The position numbers were made by a program, and so were the translations under genes. Under the pieces are notes generated by a model, which saw nothing but the letters and a program-made list of their open reading frames with translations, was not told the DNA's origin and searched no databases. A DNA stretch of 64,000 bases from Kitasatospora sp. NBC_01246 (lineage in GTDB: Bacteria; Actinomycetota; Actinomycetes; Streptomycetales; Streptomycetaceae). Location of the stretch: the NCBI RefSeq assembly GCF_036226505.1, contig NZ_CP108484.1, positions 868,001-932,000 on the forward strand, written 5' to 3'. This document shows positions 8,344 to 17,112 of the stretch, piece by piece (the first letter of the stretch is position 1; the number at the start of each line of letters is the position of its first letter).

Positions 8344-8799
8344 ATGCTCAAGAAGCACCTCGCGACGGTACTCGCGGCCACGGTCCTCGCCGGAGGCTTC
8401 GTCGGCCTCTCCGCCGGCGCGGCCCACGCCTACCCCCGGGTCAACAAGTGCGGGAGCGCGTACGACTTCAAGCAGAGCTGGGACATCACGGACAACGCCC
8501 AAACGAGCGTGGTGGTCGGCTTCATCGACATCTACTACAACAGCGGAAACGGGATCAACTGTGCGATCGCCCGCGGGAAGGACGGGACCGTCACCGGTCA
8601 CCACGACATCCGGGTCGCGATACGACGCTCCGGAACGAGCGACTGGATCCAGGACGGCGCCGGGAGCAACTACTCCAGCTACGCGGGCCCGGTCTACACG
8701 TACGCCAAGGGGGCCTGCATCGACTTCGTCGGCGGGCTGATGTACAACGAGTTCGCAGGTCAAGGGGCATCCGGCTACAGCTCCAAGCACTGCGGCTGA
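8344..8799 (+). CDS. Small secreted protein with four cysteines
   Basis: 151 residues; ATG preceded by GAAGGAGCT. A textbook signal peptide (MLKKHLATVLAATVLAGG, then AGAAHA) predicts cleavage before YPRVNKCG. The mature part, about 120 residues, has four Cys (NKCGS, INCAIA, GACIDF, KHCG), which fits two disulfide bonds outside the cell. It is rich in Tyr, Gly, Ser and Asn (YYNSGNGINC, GSNYSSYAGP), giving a small beta-rich, lysozyme-inhibitor- or toxin-like composition, but no family is recognised. The gene stands alone; the 500-base upstream region contains the 8025 palindrome and no evident gene. Confidence 0.8.
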   Translation: MLKKHLATVLAATVLAGGFVGLSAGAAHAYPRVNKCGSAYDFKQSWDITDNAQTSVVVGFIDIYYNSGNGINCAIARGKDGTVTGHHDIRVAIRRSGTSDWIQDGAGSNYSSYAGPVYTYAKGACIDFVGGLMYNEFAGQGASGYSSKHCG

Positions 8800-8889
8800 A
8801 GCGAGGAAGACGTACAGCGGCGAGGAGAGTCCCGAGCGCCGGGGCCCGGCAGACGGAATAGTCCGAGCAGGGCCGAGGCTGGGCTGATC

Positions 8890-9735
8890 ATGAGTGAGAT
8901 TCTTGTGACGGGCGCGACCGGCAACGTCGGCCGACACGTCGTTGCTCGGCTCCTGGCCGCGGGCGCCGGGGTGCGGGCGCTGGCGCGTGATCCCGAAACG
9001 GCGGGGCTGCCGGAGGGAGTGAAGGTCGTCAGCGGGGACCTGTCCGCGCCGGCCACGCTCGATGTGGCGCTGGAGGGGACCAGCGCAGTGTTCCTGGTCT
9101 GGCCCTTCCTGACGACCGAGGGCGCGCCCGCCGTACTGGAGGCGCTTGCACGACGTACCGGGCGCATCGTCTATCTCTCGTCGTCGGGCGTCAACGAGGC
9201 GGCCGAGCGGCAGACCGATCCGATCAACCAGCTCCACGCCGACATGGAGCGCATGATCGAGGAATCCGGCCTGGAGTGGACTTTCCTGCGGTCGAACACC
9301 ATCGCGTCCAACGCGCGGGGGTGGGGCGAGCAGGTCCGCGCCACGCGCACCGTTCGCGGTCCCGGTATCGCCGCTACCGCGGTGATCCACGAGGGCGACA
9401 TCGCGGCTGTGGCGGTTCCTGTCCTGACCGGTGACGGGCACGTGGGCGCGAGGCTTGTCCTGACGGGTCCGCAGGTACTGAGCAGGGCCGAACAGGTCCG
9501 TGCGATCGGGGAGGCCATCGGTCGCCCGGTGGCGTTCGAGGAAGTCCCCGTAGAGGTCGCGCGACGGCAGATGCTCGCTGACGGCAGGCCACCCGCACTC
9601 GTCGAGGCGCTGTTGGCCAGCGCCGAGACCCGGCCCGCATCGAACGTGATCACCTCCACCGTGGAAGAGATCACCGGAGTTCCCGCGCGCACGTTCCGCA
9701 CCTGGGCGGAGGAGCACGCGGAGGAGTTCCGCTAG
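8890..9735 (+). CDS. NmrA-like NAD(P)-binding oxidoreductase
   Basis: 281 residues. The nucleotide-binding loop ILVTGATGNVGRHVV is at the N-terminus (GxxGxxG of extended/atypical SDRs), followed by RALARDPE and the DLSAPATL region that follow strand 2 and 3 in the NmrA / SDR_a5 group. YLSSSGVNEAAERQ stands where an active-site Tyr-Lys pair would be in classical SDRs, and no YxxxK is present, as in NmrA-type redox sensors and quinone reductases. Probably a cytosolic NAD(P)H-binding reductase or sensor; substrate unknown. It follows the secreted-protein gene by 90 bases with the same orientation but weak ribosome binding site. Confidence 0.85.
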   Translation: MSEILVTGATGNVGRHVVARLLAAGAGVRALARDPETAGLPEGVKVVSGDLSAPATLDVALEGTSAVFLVWPFLTTEGAPAVLEALARRTGRIVYLSSSGVNEAAERQTDPINQLHADMERMIEESGLEWTFLRSNTIASNARGWGEQVRATRTVRGPGIAATAVIHEGDIAAVAVPVLTGDGHVGARLVLTGPQVLSRAEQVRAIGEAIGRPVAFEEVPVEVARRQMLADGRPPALVEALLASAETRPASNVITSTVEEITGVPARTFRTWAEEHAEEFR

Positions 9736-9827
9736 GTTCGCCGTCCGGGTCCAGGACACCGGCCGCCCCTCACCCAGCACCAGGTCCCGGCGATCCTCGG
9801 CCGCCGGGGCCTCGTCGCACTGCCTGG

Positions 9828-10409
9828 ATGGTCCGCGTGAACATCGAGATGTCCAGCCGGATCCGGGTGCGAGCCGCGGACGCCACGGACTTGCCGGCCC
9901 TCGTCGCCATCGACGCGATCGCGGCCGCCGGCGACGAAGTGCGGGCCCGGAGCATTCGTCGGTGGTTGGACCAGGGATCCGTCAGCGTGGCCGAAGATCC
10001 GTCAGGCATCCTGGGCTACGGCGTTCTGGAGTACACGTTCTTCGAACAGGGCTTCGTGACCATGGTGACGGTCTCGCCGGGCGCACGCCGACGGGGCGTC
10101 GGCGCCCGCCTTCTCCAGGCCGTCGAAGCAAGCTGCTCCACCCCGAAGCCGTTCACCTCGACGAACGTCTCGAACCATCCCATGCAGCTGCTGTTGCAAC
10201 AGCTCGGCTGGCACCCGGCCGGCCTGGTCCACGGCCTCGACGAGGCGGACCCCGAACTGTTCTACCTCTGCCCGCCCGAGCGACTCCGGCCACGCTGGAT
10301 CGGACTCGGCCCACACCGGCGGGTCGGACCGCGCACCGGTGAGCTTCCCGCGTCACGCTGGTCTCCACGCCGGACACCCACGACGGAAGGCTGGCCATGC
10401 GGAAGCTGA
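9828..10409 (+). CDS. GNAT-family N-acetyltransferase
   Basis: Up to 193 residues. The acetyl-CoA-binding motif A is VTVSPGARRRGVGARLLQAV near residue 85 (R-x-x-G-x-G/A), preceded by the beta4 strand GYGVLEYTFFEQGFV. The start is uncertain: the ATG at 9828, the GTG at 9837 or the ATG at 9849 (MSSRIRVRAADATDL) are possible, and the last best fits the usual family length. After LDEADPELFYLCPPE, near 10290, the conserved domain ends, and the Arg/Pro-rich tail overlaps the next gene by 13 bases, so the end may reflect a lost stop codon. Substrate unknown. Confidence 0.7.
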   Translation: MVRVNIEMSSRIRVRAADATDLPALVAIDAIAAAGDEVRARSIRRWLDQGSVSVAEDPSGILGYGVLEYTFFEQGFVTMVTVSPGARRRGVGARLLQAVEASCSTPKPFTSTNVSNHPMQLLLQQLGWHPAGLVHGLDEADPELFYLCPPERLRPRWIGLGPHRRVGPRTGELPASRWSPRRTPTTEGWPCGS

Positions 10410-10969
10410 TCTACGGCATGAACCTGACCCTGGACGGCTACGTCACCGCCGCCGGGGACGACATCGGCTGGAGCGGACCGCCGAGCGACGAGCTGTTCCA
10501 GTGGTGGCTCGACCAGGAGCGGGCGAGTGGCCTGACCCTGTACGGGCGCAAGCTGTGGGAGACGATGAGCTCCTACTGGCCGACCGGCGACGAGCAGCCC
10601 GATGCCACCCCGGGGGAGATCGCGTTCGCGCGGAACTGGCGGGACACACCGAAGGTGGTGTTCTCCTCGACGATGACGGCCGAGGAGGTCGACTGGAACA
10701 CCCGCCTGGTCACCGGCGACGCGATCGCCGAGATCACCCGGCTCAAGGCCGAGGACGGCGGCCCGATGACCATCGGCGGCGCGACGCTCGCCGGGGCGGC
10801 CATGCGCGCCGGGCTGATCGACGAGTACGCGATCGCCACCTATCCGGTCCTGGTGGGCGGCGGGACACCGTTCTTCACCGCGCTGGACAGCTGGGTGGAC
10901 CTGAACCTGGTGGAGACGCGGACGTTCCCCGGCGGCGTGGTCATGACCAGGTACGAGACGAGGCGTTGA
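10397..10969 (+). CDS. RibD/dihydrofolate reductase-like protein
   Basis: 190 residues; ATG preceded by GGAAGG. The N-terminal MRKLIYGMNLTLDGYVTAAG and central TLYGRKLWETMSSYW motifs, and the C-terminal DEYAIATYPVLVGGGTPFF, are the standard signature of the RibD C-terminal / DHFR-like family, in which NADPH binds between these segments. These proteins are usually annotated as dihydrofolate reductase family; only some act on folate or riboflavin precursors. The gene overlaps the acetyltransferase end and is likely cotranscribed with it. Confidence 0.9.
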   Translation: MRKLIYGMNLTLDGYVTAAGDDIGWSGPPSDELFQWWLDQERASGLTLYGRKLWETMSSYWPTGDEQPDATPGEIAFARNWRDTPKVVFSSTMTAEEVDWNTRLVTGDAIAEITRLKAEDGGPMTIGGATLAGAAMRAGLIDEYAIATYPVLVGGGTPFFTALDSWVDLNLVETRTFPGGVVMTRYETRR

Positions 10970-11064
10970 GCAGCGTGAGGTACCGGGGCTCGCGGGCCGA
11001 GGCGCGCGGCCCCCGTTCGGGCCGGGTGGCGACCACCCGATCCCGTGGACGAAGCGTGGCGCGG

Positions 11065-11448
11065 TCAGGGGTGGGGCCGGCTGGCCGACGTGCCGTTCAC
11101 CCGGCGGGCACCGCCGTCGCCGGTGGGGGCGTCGTGGTCGCGGTCCTTGCGGTTGGGGGCGAGCAGGTCGAGCAGTGCGCTGATGCTGAGCCCGGCCTCG
11201 GCGGGGTGTCTGAGCAGGGTGCCGGAGGCGATGCTGTAGTGGGTGCGCCGCCCGGCGCGGTCGCGGGTGAGGTAGCCGCCCTGGTCGAGGTCGGTCACGA
11301 TCGCCTGGACGGCGCGCTCGGTCAGCTGGACCTCCACGGCGATGTCCCGCAGCCGGATGCCGGGGTCGCGGGCGATCGCGGCCAGCACGCGGGCGTGGTT
11401 GGTCACGAACGTCCAGCTTGTTCTCGCCGTGGGTTCCTCGAGTGCCAT
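11065..11448 (-). CDS. Winged-helix transcriptional regulator
   Basis: 127 residues from ATG at 11448 behind AGAGGGC. A helix-turn-helix is seen at ARVLAAIARDPGIRLRDIAV (about residues 20-39) and VQLTERAVQAIVTDLDQGGY, with the wing RDRAGRRTHYSI, the typical MarR/ArsR-like arrangement; a leucine-rich C-terminal helix (ALLDLLAP) may dimerise. Such proteins are repressors of neighbouring operons. The divergent promoter region at 11449-11583 is AT-rich and carries short dyads, so control of itself and of the STAS operon is likely but unproven. No ligand-binding domain is visible. Confidence 0.85.
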   Translation of the reverse strand: MALEEPTARTSWTFVTNHARVLAAIARDPGIRLRDIAVEVQLTERAVQAIVTDLDQGGYLTRDRAGRRTHYSIASGTLLRHPAEAGLSISALLDLLAPNRKDRDHDAPTGDGGARRVNGTSASRPHP

Positions 11449-11464
11449 GCCCTCTACCGTAAGA

Positions 11465-11502
11465 CGAAAGATTCAGATTTCGCTACACATGAATCGAATT
11501 TC
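11465..11502. promoter_or_regulatory. Candidate operator dyads between the regulator and STAS operon
   Basis: CGAAA-N8-TTTCG (11465-11482) is followed by CGAA-T-TTCG (11494-11502), in an AT-rich patch. A GATTC...GAATC pair (11470-11495) overlaps them. They lie just upstream of the divergent winged-helix gene, as expected for an autoregulatory binding site. Confidence 0.45.
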
Positions 11503-11583
11503 GGGTATCTCTTGACGTGAATGTGGCTGCGGGCCACGCTGGAAGGGTCTCAGCCCGCCCCTTCCCTCCCCAAGGACCCGGCC

Positions 11584-12120
11584 ATGACCGAAGATCCGTC
11601 CGCTACCGGCGCCGCAGGGTGCTCCGCCGTGCAGCCGCCGTCCGTACCGCGGCGCCTGACCGGCGGCCCGGACCTCACGGTCACCGCCGGAGCACACCGC
11701 ACCCTGGTCCAGGTGGCCGGGGAGATCGACATGGACAGCGCGGACGGCCTGCGCGAGACCCTGGAACAACTGCTCCACCAGAGCGGCACCGGCCTCGACC
11801 TCGACACCTCCGCCGTCACGTTCTGCGACAGCTACGGCCTCAACATGCTCCTGCGCCTGCGCCTGACCGCCCTGCGCGCCAAACGCCGCCTCACGATCAC
11901 CGACCCGGGCCCCCGCCTGGAGCGGCTCCTGGCCCTCACCGAGACCACCGCCCTGTTCACCCTCGACGGCCACCCCGACGGGGCCACACCGCCCGGCGGC
12001 ACCCGCCCCGCCGACGCCAAAACCGGCCTCCACACCAAACCCGTCCGCACCACCGGCCTCCTCAATGACACCCCGGCCGAGCCCCCCGGCTCCATCCTCG
12101 AGGGGAAGCACCTGCCATGA
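11584..12120 (+). CDS. STAS-domain anti-sigma factor antagonist-like protein
   Basis: 178 residues from ATG at 11584 (MTEDPSATG); in-frame sequence upstream is ignored because a ribosome binding site (AAGGAC) precedes this ATG. The STAS fold occupies about residues 30-130: RTLVQVAGEIDMDSADGLRE, then LDLDTSAVTFCDSYGLNMLL in which the serine of CDSYG aligns with the phosphorylatable residue of SpoIIAA/BldG-type antagonists. These bind anti-sigma kinases and free a sigma factor when unphosphorylated. The C-terminal 50 residues are Pro/Gly-rich. No anti-sigma kinase is adjacent, which is common in streptomycetes. First gene of a three-gene coupled operon. Confidence 0.85.
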   Translation: MTEDPSATGAAGCSAVQPPSVPRRLTGGPDLTVTAGAHRTLVQVAGEIDMDSADGLRETLEQLLHQSGTGLDLDTSAVTFCDSYGLNMLLRLRLTALRAKRRLTITDPGPRLERLLALTETTALFTLDGHPDGATPPGGTRPADAKTGLHTKPVRTTGLLNDTPAEPPGSILEGKHLP

Positions 12121-12299
12121 CCACCCCCGCCCCGGCCACCGGCCGCGCCCGCGGCGCGGTCCGCCGGCTCACCGCGCCCGCCCCCGCACGGATCCGCGCC
12201 GGAGCCGCACGCCGGCTCCCGGCCGTCGCCGAACGCCCCGGCCTCGCCGGCCTCGCCGACCAGCACGACAGCTTCGACCAGCGAGGCAGTGCGCCGTGA
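12117..12299 (+). CDS. Small Ala/Arg/Pro-rich protein
   Basis: 60 residues. Its ATG overlaps the stop of the STAS gene (ATGA), and its own stop overlaps the next GTG start, so it is held in an operon by translational coupling on both sides. Sequence is basic and low in complexity (GRARGAVRRLTAPAPARIRA) and ends LADQHDSFDQRGSAP. No domain is recognised. Position is the main reason to keep it. Confidence 0.5.
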   Translation: MTTPAPATGRARGAVRRLTAPAPARIRAGAARRLPAVAERPGLAGLADQHDSFDQRGSAP

Positions 12300-12523
12300 G
12301 GGACGCCACGCGCTACGCCATCGCCGTCCGCGGCCCGAACGGCACGACACGCACCGTCATCGTGCACCGCACCGACCGCCTCGGGCCGGCCCACGAACCC
12401 GTCTACGAGGACACCACCGGCGGATTCCGCTTCCAGATCAACGGCTCGACCGCCGAAGTCCTCGTCCTGCCCACCGGCTACGGCACTGCCCACCCCTGCC
12501 TGGAAGCCGTCCCGATGCCCTGA
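12296..12523 (+). CDS. Small hypothetical protein, third gene of STAS operon
   Basis: 75 residues from the GTG at 12296, overlapping the preceding stop by GTGA. The protein reads VRDATRYAIAVRGPNGTTRT and contains HRTDRLGPAHEPVYEDTTGG and VLVLPTGYGTAHPCLEAVPM: a compact beta-rich sequence with no transmembrane or catalytic motif that I know. The length and strict coupling suggest a real protein related to the STAS signalling unit, but no function follows from the sequence. A short GC hairpin begins right after its stop. Confidence 0.6.
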   Translation: MRDATRYAIAVRGPNGTTRTVIVHRTDRLGPAHEPVYEDTTGGFRFQINGSTAEVLVLPTGYGTAHPCLEAVPMP

Positions 12524-12540
12524 CCCGCCCCACCGGCGGG
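12524..12540. terminator. Short hairpin after the STAS operon
   Basis: CCCGCC-N5-GGCGGG begins one base after the stop codon. It has only six paired bases and no T-run, so termination is plausible rather than certain. Confidence 0.35.
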
Positions 12541-12676
12541 GCCCGCTCCGGGCCGTCGCGGATGCCCGGCCCGCTCAGGCCGTCAAGATTTCTCCGTCCA
12601 TCGGTCACGTTCCTTCGGCGAGGTCCGTCGATGAAGTGAGGCGGACCGCCTGACCGACCGATGGAAGGACCACACG

Positions 12677-13087
12677 GTGCTGACGAACATCATGTACGTA
12701 ACGCTCTATGTCACCGACCAGGACCGCGCGCTGAGGTTCTACACGGAGCAGCTCGGCCTGGAGAAGCGCGTCGACTACCCCGGTCCTGACGGGCGCTTCC
12801 TCACCGTAGGTGTCTCCGGCGGCCCGTTGGAGATCATCCTCTGGCCGCACGCCGCAGCCTCGGGGCAGCCGGCCGCGCTGCGGCCGGGCACGACGCCCGG
12901 TCCGGTCTTCCTCGAATCGGACGACCTGCGGGCGGACTTCAAGGTGCTCCGCGAGCGCGGTGTGACCTTCGACCAGCCCGAACCGGAGGACTACGGGTAC
13001 GGGATCCGGATCGAGGCCGTGGATCCCGACGGGAACCGGATCTCGCTGCGCCAGCGGGCGACCTGGCAGAGCAAGGGCGATGCCTGA
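12677..13087 (+). CDS. VOC (glyoxalase/bleomycin-resistance fold) protein
   Basis: 136 residues from GTG. MYVTLYVTDQDRALRFYTEQ at residues 6-25 is the classical first beta-alpha module of the vicinal-oxygen-chelate fold; the second module starts near GPVFLESDDLRADFKVLRER and ends RIEAVDPDGNRISLRQ with the usual PDGN motif. The family covers glyoxalases, dioxygenases and antibiotic-binding proteins; metal ligands (Glu, His, Gln) are only partly evident and the substrate is unknown. It is a single-gene unit followed by a very strong hairpin at 13098. Confidence 0.85.
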   Translation: MLTNIMYVTLYVTDQDRALRFYTEQLGLEKRVDYPGPDGRFLTVGVSGGPLEIILWPHAAASGQPAALRPGTTPGPVFLESDDLRADFKVLRERGVTFDQPEPEDYGYGIRIEAVDPDGNRISLRQRATWQSKGDA

Positions 13088-13097
13088 TCCTTCGTAA

Positions 13098-13141
13098 GGC
13101 CCGGTGGGGCCGGCGCGGGCCGGCGCCGGCCCCACCGGGCC
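13098..13141. terminator. Strong GC hairpin after the VOC gene
   Basis: A 19-base arm, GGCCCGGTGGGGCCGGCGC, pairs with its complement after a short loop, ten bases after the stop codon. No T-run follows, as often in high-GC actinomycetes. Confidence 0.75.
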
Positions 13142-13411
13142 CGAACCGATGCCGGCGGTCATGGCCAGGGCATTGACCGCAGACCCCGACGGCTGCGGGC
13201 GGGATCACGGCTGCTTGCCCCACAGCCACCCCTGCGCCCCGGCGCCCCACCCGTATGGCGCAGCCCTGTCCACCCGGGGCGATCGTTCGAGTGCGATGGA
13301 TTTCCCGGAATCCACCCGCCCGGCCGAGCCGCTCTGCCATGCTCGGCCCGACATCATCGGACTCCGGGTGACCGGTGTCTCACGCAGGGTCAACCCAGGT
13401 CGGAGTGGGCA

Positions 13412-13612
13412 GTGCAGTACACGATCAGTGCGACGGCGTTCCTCGCGATCATCATCTTCGTCCGGCTCCGGCGCCCCACCCATTCCCGCAGCCGCGTCGA
13501 CGAGGGCTTCACCGTCTTCACCGCCGTCGTGTTCGGTGTCCTGATCGCCACCACGGCCTGGGGGCAGGCGATCCTCCAGCTCGTCGGCATCGCCGTCCAG
13601 GCCACCCACTGA
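13412..13612 (+). CDS. Small membrane protein
   Basis: 66 residues from a GTG. Two hydrophobic parts are visible, MQYTISATAFLAIIIFVRL at the N-terminus and FTVFTAVVFGVLIATTAWGQ in the middle, separated by a basic loop (RRPTHSRSRVDE). This fits a two-helix inner-membrane protein with a cytoplasmic basic turn. No family is recognised and the ribosome binding site is weak, so the start could be off by a few codons. It sits between the VOC terminator and the GH15 gene. Confidence 0.55.
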   Translation: MQYTISATAFLAIIIFVRLRRPTHSRSRVDEGFTVFTAVVFGVLIATTAWGQAILQLVGIAVQATH

Positions 13613-13784
13613 CCGGGGGACGGGAGCGGACCCCGACGTCCGAGGGGCCGCCCGGTCCGGGATGCGGTGACCGGGAGGCGGCGGTCAGCATGGAGGAACG
13701 GCCCTGACCAAGGCAGGCCGCCGGGCCGGCAGTGTCCGCCGGCTCGACGTCCCGAGAACGCCGTCTCCCCGGCAGGAGTGGCCC

Positions 13785-15635
13785 ATGAACGACTACCCCC
13801 CGATCGCGAACCACGGCTTGGTGGGAGACCTGCAGACCGCGGCGCTGATCGCCTCCGACGGGACCGTGGACTGGTGGTGCACGCCCCGGTTCGACTCGCC
13901 CAGCCTGTTCGCGTCGCTGCTCGACAGCGACCGCGGCGGCCACTGCCGCCTCGCCGCCGACCTCGGAGAAGACGCCACGGTGCGCCAGCTCTACCTGCCG
14001 GACACGCCGATCCTCATCACCCGGTTCCTGGCCGAGCAGGGCGTCGGCGAGGTCATCGACTTCATGGAACCCATCACCTCCGACGAGCCGGCCGCACGGC
14101 ACCGGCTGATCCGGGTCGCCCGAGTGGTCCGCGGCAGCCTCCCGTTCGAGCTGATCTGCCGACCCCGCTTCGACTACGGCCGCGCCTCGCACACCCTCGA
14201 CCGCCTCGACGACGGAAGCGCCGTCTTCCACGGTCCCGACGACGACCTGCACGTCCAGGCGACCGAGCAGATCACGCTCCACGCCGACGGCCACGACGTC
14301 TCCGCGCGTTTCACCCTGCACGCGGGCGAGAGCGCCGCGGTCGTCCTCACCAGCGAGACCGGCGCGCCGGGCACCCGTGGCGGGCACCCCGGCGGGCCAC
14401 CGCCGACCGTCGAGGAGGTGACCGCGGCGTTCGACGCCTGCCGGGACTTCTGGCTCGGCTGGCTGCGCTCCTGCCGTTACAAGGGCCGCTGGCACGAGAT
14501 GGTCGTCCGCTCCGCGATCACCCTCAAGCTGCTCACCTACGCGCCGACGGGTGCCCCGATCGCGGCGCCCACCATGGGCCTGCCCGAGCAGATCGGCAGC
14601 GAGCGCAACTGGGACTACCGCTACACCTGGGTCCGGGACGCGTCACTGTCGGTGCGCGCGCTGATCGACCTCGGCTTCACCGACGAGGCCGACGCCTTCC
14701 GGCGGTGGATGCGCGAGCGGCTGGAGGCCGGCGGCACCGCCTCCGGCGAGCCGCTGCAGATCATGTACCGCGTCGACGGGGAGCCCCACCTGACCGAGGA
14801 GGCCCTCGACCACCTGGAGGGCTACCGGCGCTCCGCCCCCGTGCGGGCCGGCAACGCCGCGGCCGACCAGATCCAGCTCGACATCTACGGCGAGGCGGCC
14901 TACGCCCTGGCCCAGAGCGAGGACATCGGCGGCATCCGCGGCTGGCAGGTGTTCGCCGATCTGATCGACTGGCTGTGCGACCACTGGGACCGCCCGGACG
15001 AGGGCATCTGGGAGACCCGCGGCGGACAGAAGAACTTCACCTACAGTCGGCTGATGACCTGGGTCGCCTTCGACCGGGCGATCCGACTGGCCACCACGCA
15101 CTCCCGCCCCGCCGACCTCGCCCGCTGGCGCGAAGCCCGCGACACGGTCTTCCGGCAGATCATCGAGCGCGGCTGGAGCGACAACCGCCGGGCCTTCGTC
15201 CAGCACTACGACAGCGAGGTGCTCGACGCCTCCCTGCTCCTCATGCCCCGCGTCGGATTCCTGTCGCCCACCGACCCGGACTGGCTCAGCACGCTGGACG
15301 CGATGACCGACGAACTCGTCAGCGACAGCCTGGTCTACCGCTACGACCCGGCGGCCTCGCCCGACGGCCTCCAGGGGTCGGAGGGCACCTTCAGCCTGTG
15401 CAGCTTCCTGTACGTCGAGGCCCTCGCCCGCTCCGGCCGCGTCCACCAGGCCCGCTACGCCTTCGACAAGATGCTCACCTACGCCAACCACGTCGGCCTG
15501 TTCGCCGAGGAGATCGGCCCGTCCGGCGAGCAACTCGGCAACTTCCCGCAGGCGTTCACCCATCTCGCGCTGGTGGCAGCGGCCATCGCCCTCGACAAGG
15601 AGCTCGACCGCGCCGAACAGCAGCCGGGCGCCTGA
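13785..15635 (+). CDS. GH15-family glycoside hydrolase (glucoamylase/trehalase type)
   Basis: 616 residues; ATG behind GGCAGGAG. The N-terminal beta-sandwich starts with IANHGLVGDLQTAALIASDG and WCTPRFDSPSLFASLLD, typical of actinobacterial GH15 enzymes, and the (alpha/alpha)6 catalytic barrel follows from about residue 230, with MGLPEQIGSERNWDYRYTWV then RDASLSVRALIDLGF. GSEGTFSLCSFLYVEALARS near residue 530 supplies the second glutamate region. No signal peptide, so the enzyme is cytoplasmic; trehalose or maltodextrin is the likely substrate. An efflux pump follows 27 bases later on the same strand. Confidence 0.92.
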   Translation: MNDYPPIANHGLVGDLQTAALIASDGTVDWWCTPRFDSPSLFASLLDSDRGGHCRLAADLGEDATVRQLYLPDTPILITRFLAEQGVGEVIDFMEPITSDEPAARHRLIRVARVVRGSLPFELICRPRFDYGRASHTLDRLDDGSAVFHGPDDDLHVQATEQITLHADGHDVSARFTLHAGESAAVVLTSETGAPGTRGGHPGGPPPTVEEVTAAFDACRDFWLGWLRSCRYKGRWHEMVVRSAITLKLLTYAPTGAPIAAPTMGLPEQIGSERNWDYRYTWVRDASLSVRALIDLGFTDEADAFRRWMRERLEAGGTASGEPLQIMYRVDGEPHLTEEALDHLEGYRRSAPVRAGNAAADQIQLDIYGEAAYALAQSEDIGGIRGWQVFADLIDWLCDHWDRPDEGIWETRGGQKNFTYSRLMTWVAFDRAIRLATTHSRPADLARWREARDTVFRQIIERGWSDNRRAFVQHYDSEVLDASLLLMPRVGFLSPTDPDWLSTLDAMTDELVSDSLVYRYDPAASPDGLQGSEGTFSLCSFLYVEALARSGRVHQARYAFDKMLTYANHVGLFAEEIGPSGEQLGNFPQAFTHLALVAAAIALDKELDRAEQQPGA

Positions 15636-15662
15636 TCCTCCCGCCGTGAGAAGAGGCCGATC

Positions 15663-17093
15663 GTGACCGAGGATCCCGCAGCCGGCGAACAGCGCCGTCC
15701 GGCCCGGCCGGGCGCCGGGTCCCGCATGCTGGCGCCGCTCGCGCTGGCGCAGTTCATCTGCAGCTTCGCCGGCTCCAACATGAACGTGATGATCAACGAC
15801 ATCAGCCGCGACCTGAACACCACCGTCCAGGGCGTGCAGGTCGCGATCACCGTGTTCCTGCTCGTCATGGCCGCCCTGATGATCCCGGGCGGCAAGGCGA
15901 CCGACCGGTTCGGCCGCAAGCGCTGCTTTCTCGCCGGCCTCGCCGTCTACGGGGTCGGCGCGATCCTCAGCGCGGTGTCCCCGGGGCTGGGCGTGCTGAT
16001 CCTCGGCAACTCCGTCCTCGAAGGCGTCGGCACGGCCCTGCTCATCCCCCCGGTCTACATCCTGACCACCCTGCTGTACCCCGACCTGACCTCCCGAGCC
16101 CGCGCGTTCGGGGTCATCATGGCCGCCGGCGGCGTCGGGGCGGCAGCGGGCCCGCTGATCGGCGGCCTGATCACCTCCGCGATCAGCTGGCGCGCGGCGT
16201 TCGTCTTCCAGGCCGTGGTGATCGCGCTGATCATCCTGCTGAGCCGCACCCTCGTCGACCCGCTGCCCCCCGACCCCGACCGCCACTTCGATGTCCGGGG
16301 CGCCGTGCTGTCCGCGGGCGGGCTGGTCCTGATCGTCATGGGCATCCTGGCCGCCGACAACAACCTGTGGCTCGCCGGCGGCCTGATCGCCGCCGGAGCC
16401 CTCGTCCTGGCCTGGTTCCTGCACTGGATCCGCAGCGAGGAACGCGCCGGCGTGGAACCGCTGCTGTCGACCGCGCTCTTCCGCGACCGCACCTCGAACC
16501 TCGGCCTCGTCACGCAGAACGCCCAGTGGCTGCTGCTCATGGGAACCTCGTTCACCGTCGCCACCTACCTCCAGGTGGTCCGCGGCTACGACGCCATCGA
16601 AACCGGCGTCATCTTCACCGCCGCCACCGTCGGGGTGCTCGCCACCTCGCTCGCCGCCGAACGCCTCGCCGAGCGCTTCGCGCAGCGGACCCTCATCATC
16701 ACCGGGTTCGCCCTCGCCGTCTGCGGCATCGCCGTCCTGCTCGCCCTGGTCGCCGGCAGCCCCAGCGCCTGGGCGTTCGCCCCCGGCCTGCTGCTGATCG
16801 GCCTGGGCCTCGGCGTCATGCTCACCCCCTCCGTGAACGTGGTCCAGTCCGCCTTCCCGGAGGACCAACAGGGCGAGATCTCCGGCCTGTCCCGGAGCGT
16901 CTCCAACCTCGGCTCCTCCTTCGGCACCGCCATCGCCGGCACCATCCTGATCGCGAACCTCACCAAGAACGCCTACGCCGCCGCGATGGCCACCCTCGCC
17001 CTCGCCGCCCTCATCGGCCTCGCCACCGCCACCCGCCTCCCCCGCACCGGCCCCACCGCCCCACCCCCGGCCGCCGCCCGGCCCCGGCCGTGA
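15663..17093 (+). CDS. MFS drug:proton antiporter, DHA2-like
   Basis: 476 residues from GTG, with many hydrophobic helices (14 expected in this family). The loop 2-3 motif is GGKATDRFGRKRCFLAGLAV, the MFS signature G-x-x-x-D-R-x-G-R-R/K; the motif C region at helix 5 reads GGVGAAAGPLIGGLITSAIS. These are the marks of multidrug exporters such as those of the QacA/EmrB group. Substrate unknown. It is cotranscribed in orientation with the GH15 gene 27 bases upstream and runs convergently into the kinase-fold gene at 17113. Confidence 0.9.
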   Translation: MTEDPAAGEQRRPARPGAGSRMLAPLALAQFICSFAGSNMNVMINDISRDLNTTVQGVQVAITVFLLVMAALMIPGGKATDRFGRKRCFLAGLAVYGVGAILSAVSPGLGVLILGNSVLEGVGTALLIPPVYILTTLLYPDLTSRARAFGVIMAAGGVGAAAGPLIGGLITSAISWRAAFVFQAVVIALIILLSRTLVDPLPPDPDRHFDVRGAVLSAGGLVLIVMGILAADNNLWLAGGLIAAGALVLAWFLHWIRSEERAGVEPLLSTALFRDRTSNLGLVTQNAQWLLLMGTSFTVATYLQVVRGYDAIETGVIFTAATVGVLATSLAAERLAERFAQRTLIITGFALAVCGIAVLLALVAGSPSAWAFAPGLLLIGLGLGVMLTPSVNVVQSAFPEDQQGEISGLSRSVSNLGSSFGTAIAGTILIANLTKNAYAAAMATLALAALIGLATATRLPRTGPTAPPPAAARPRP

Positions 17094-17112
17094 CGCGGCG
17101 GGGCTGCGGCCC

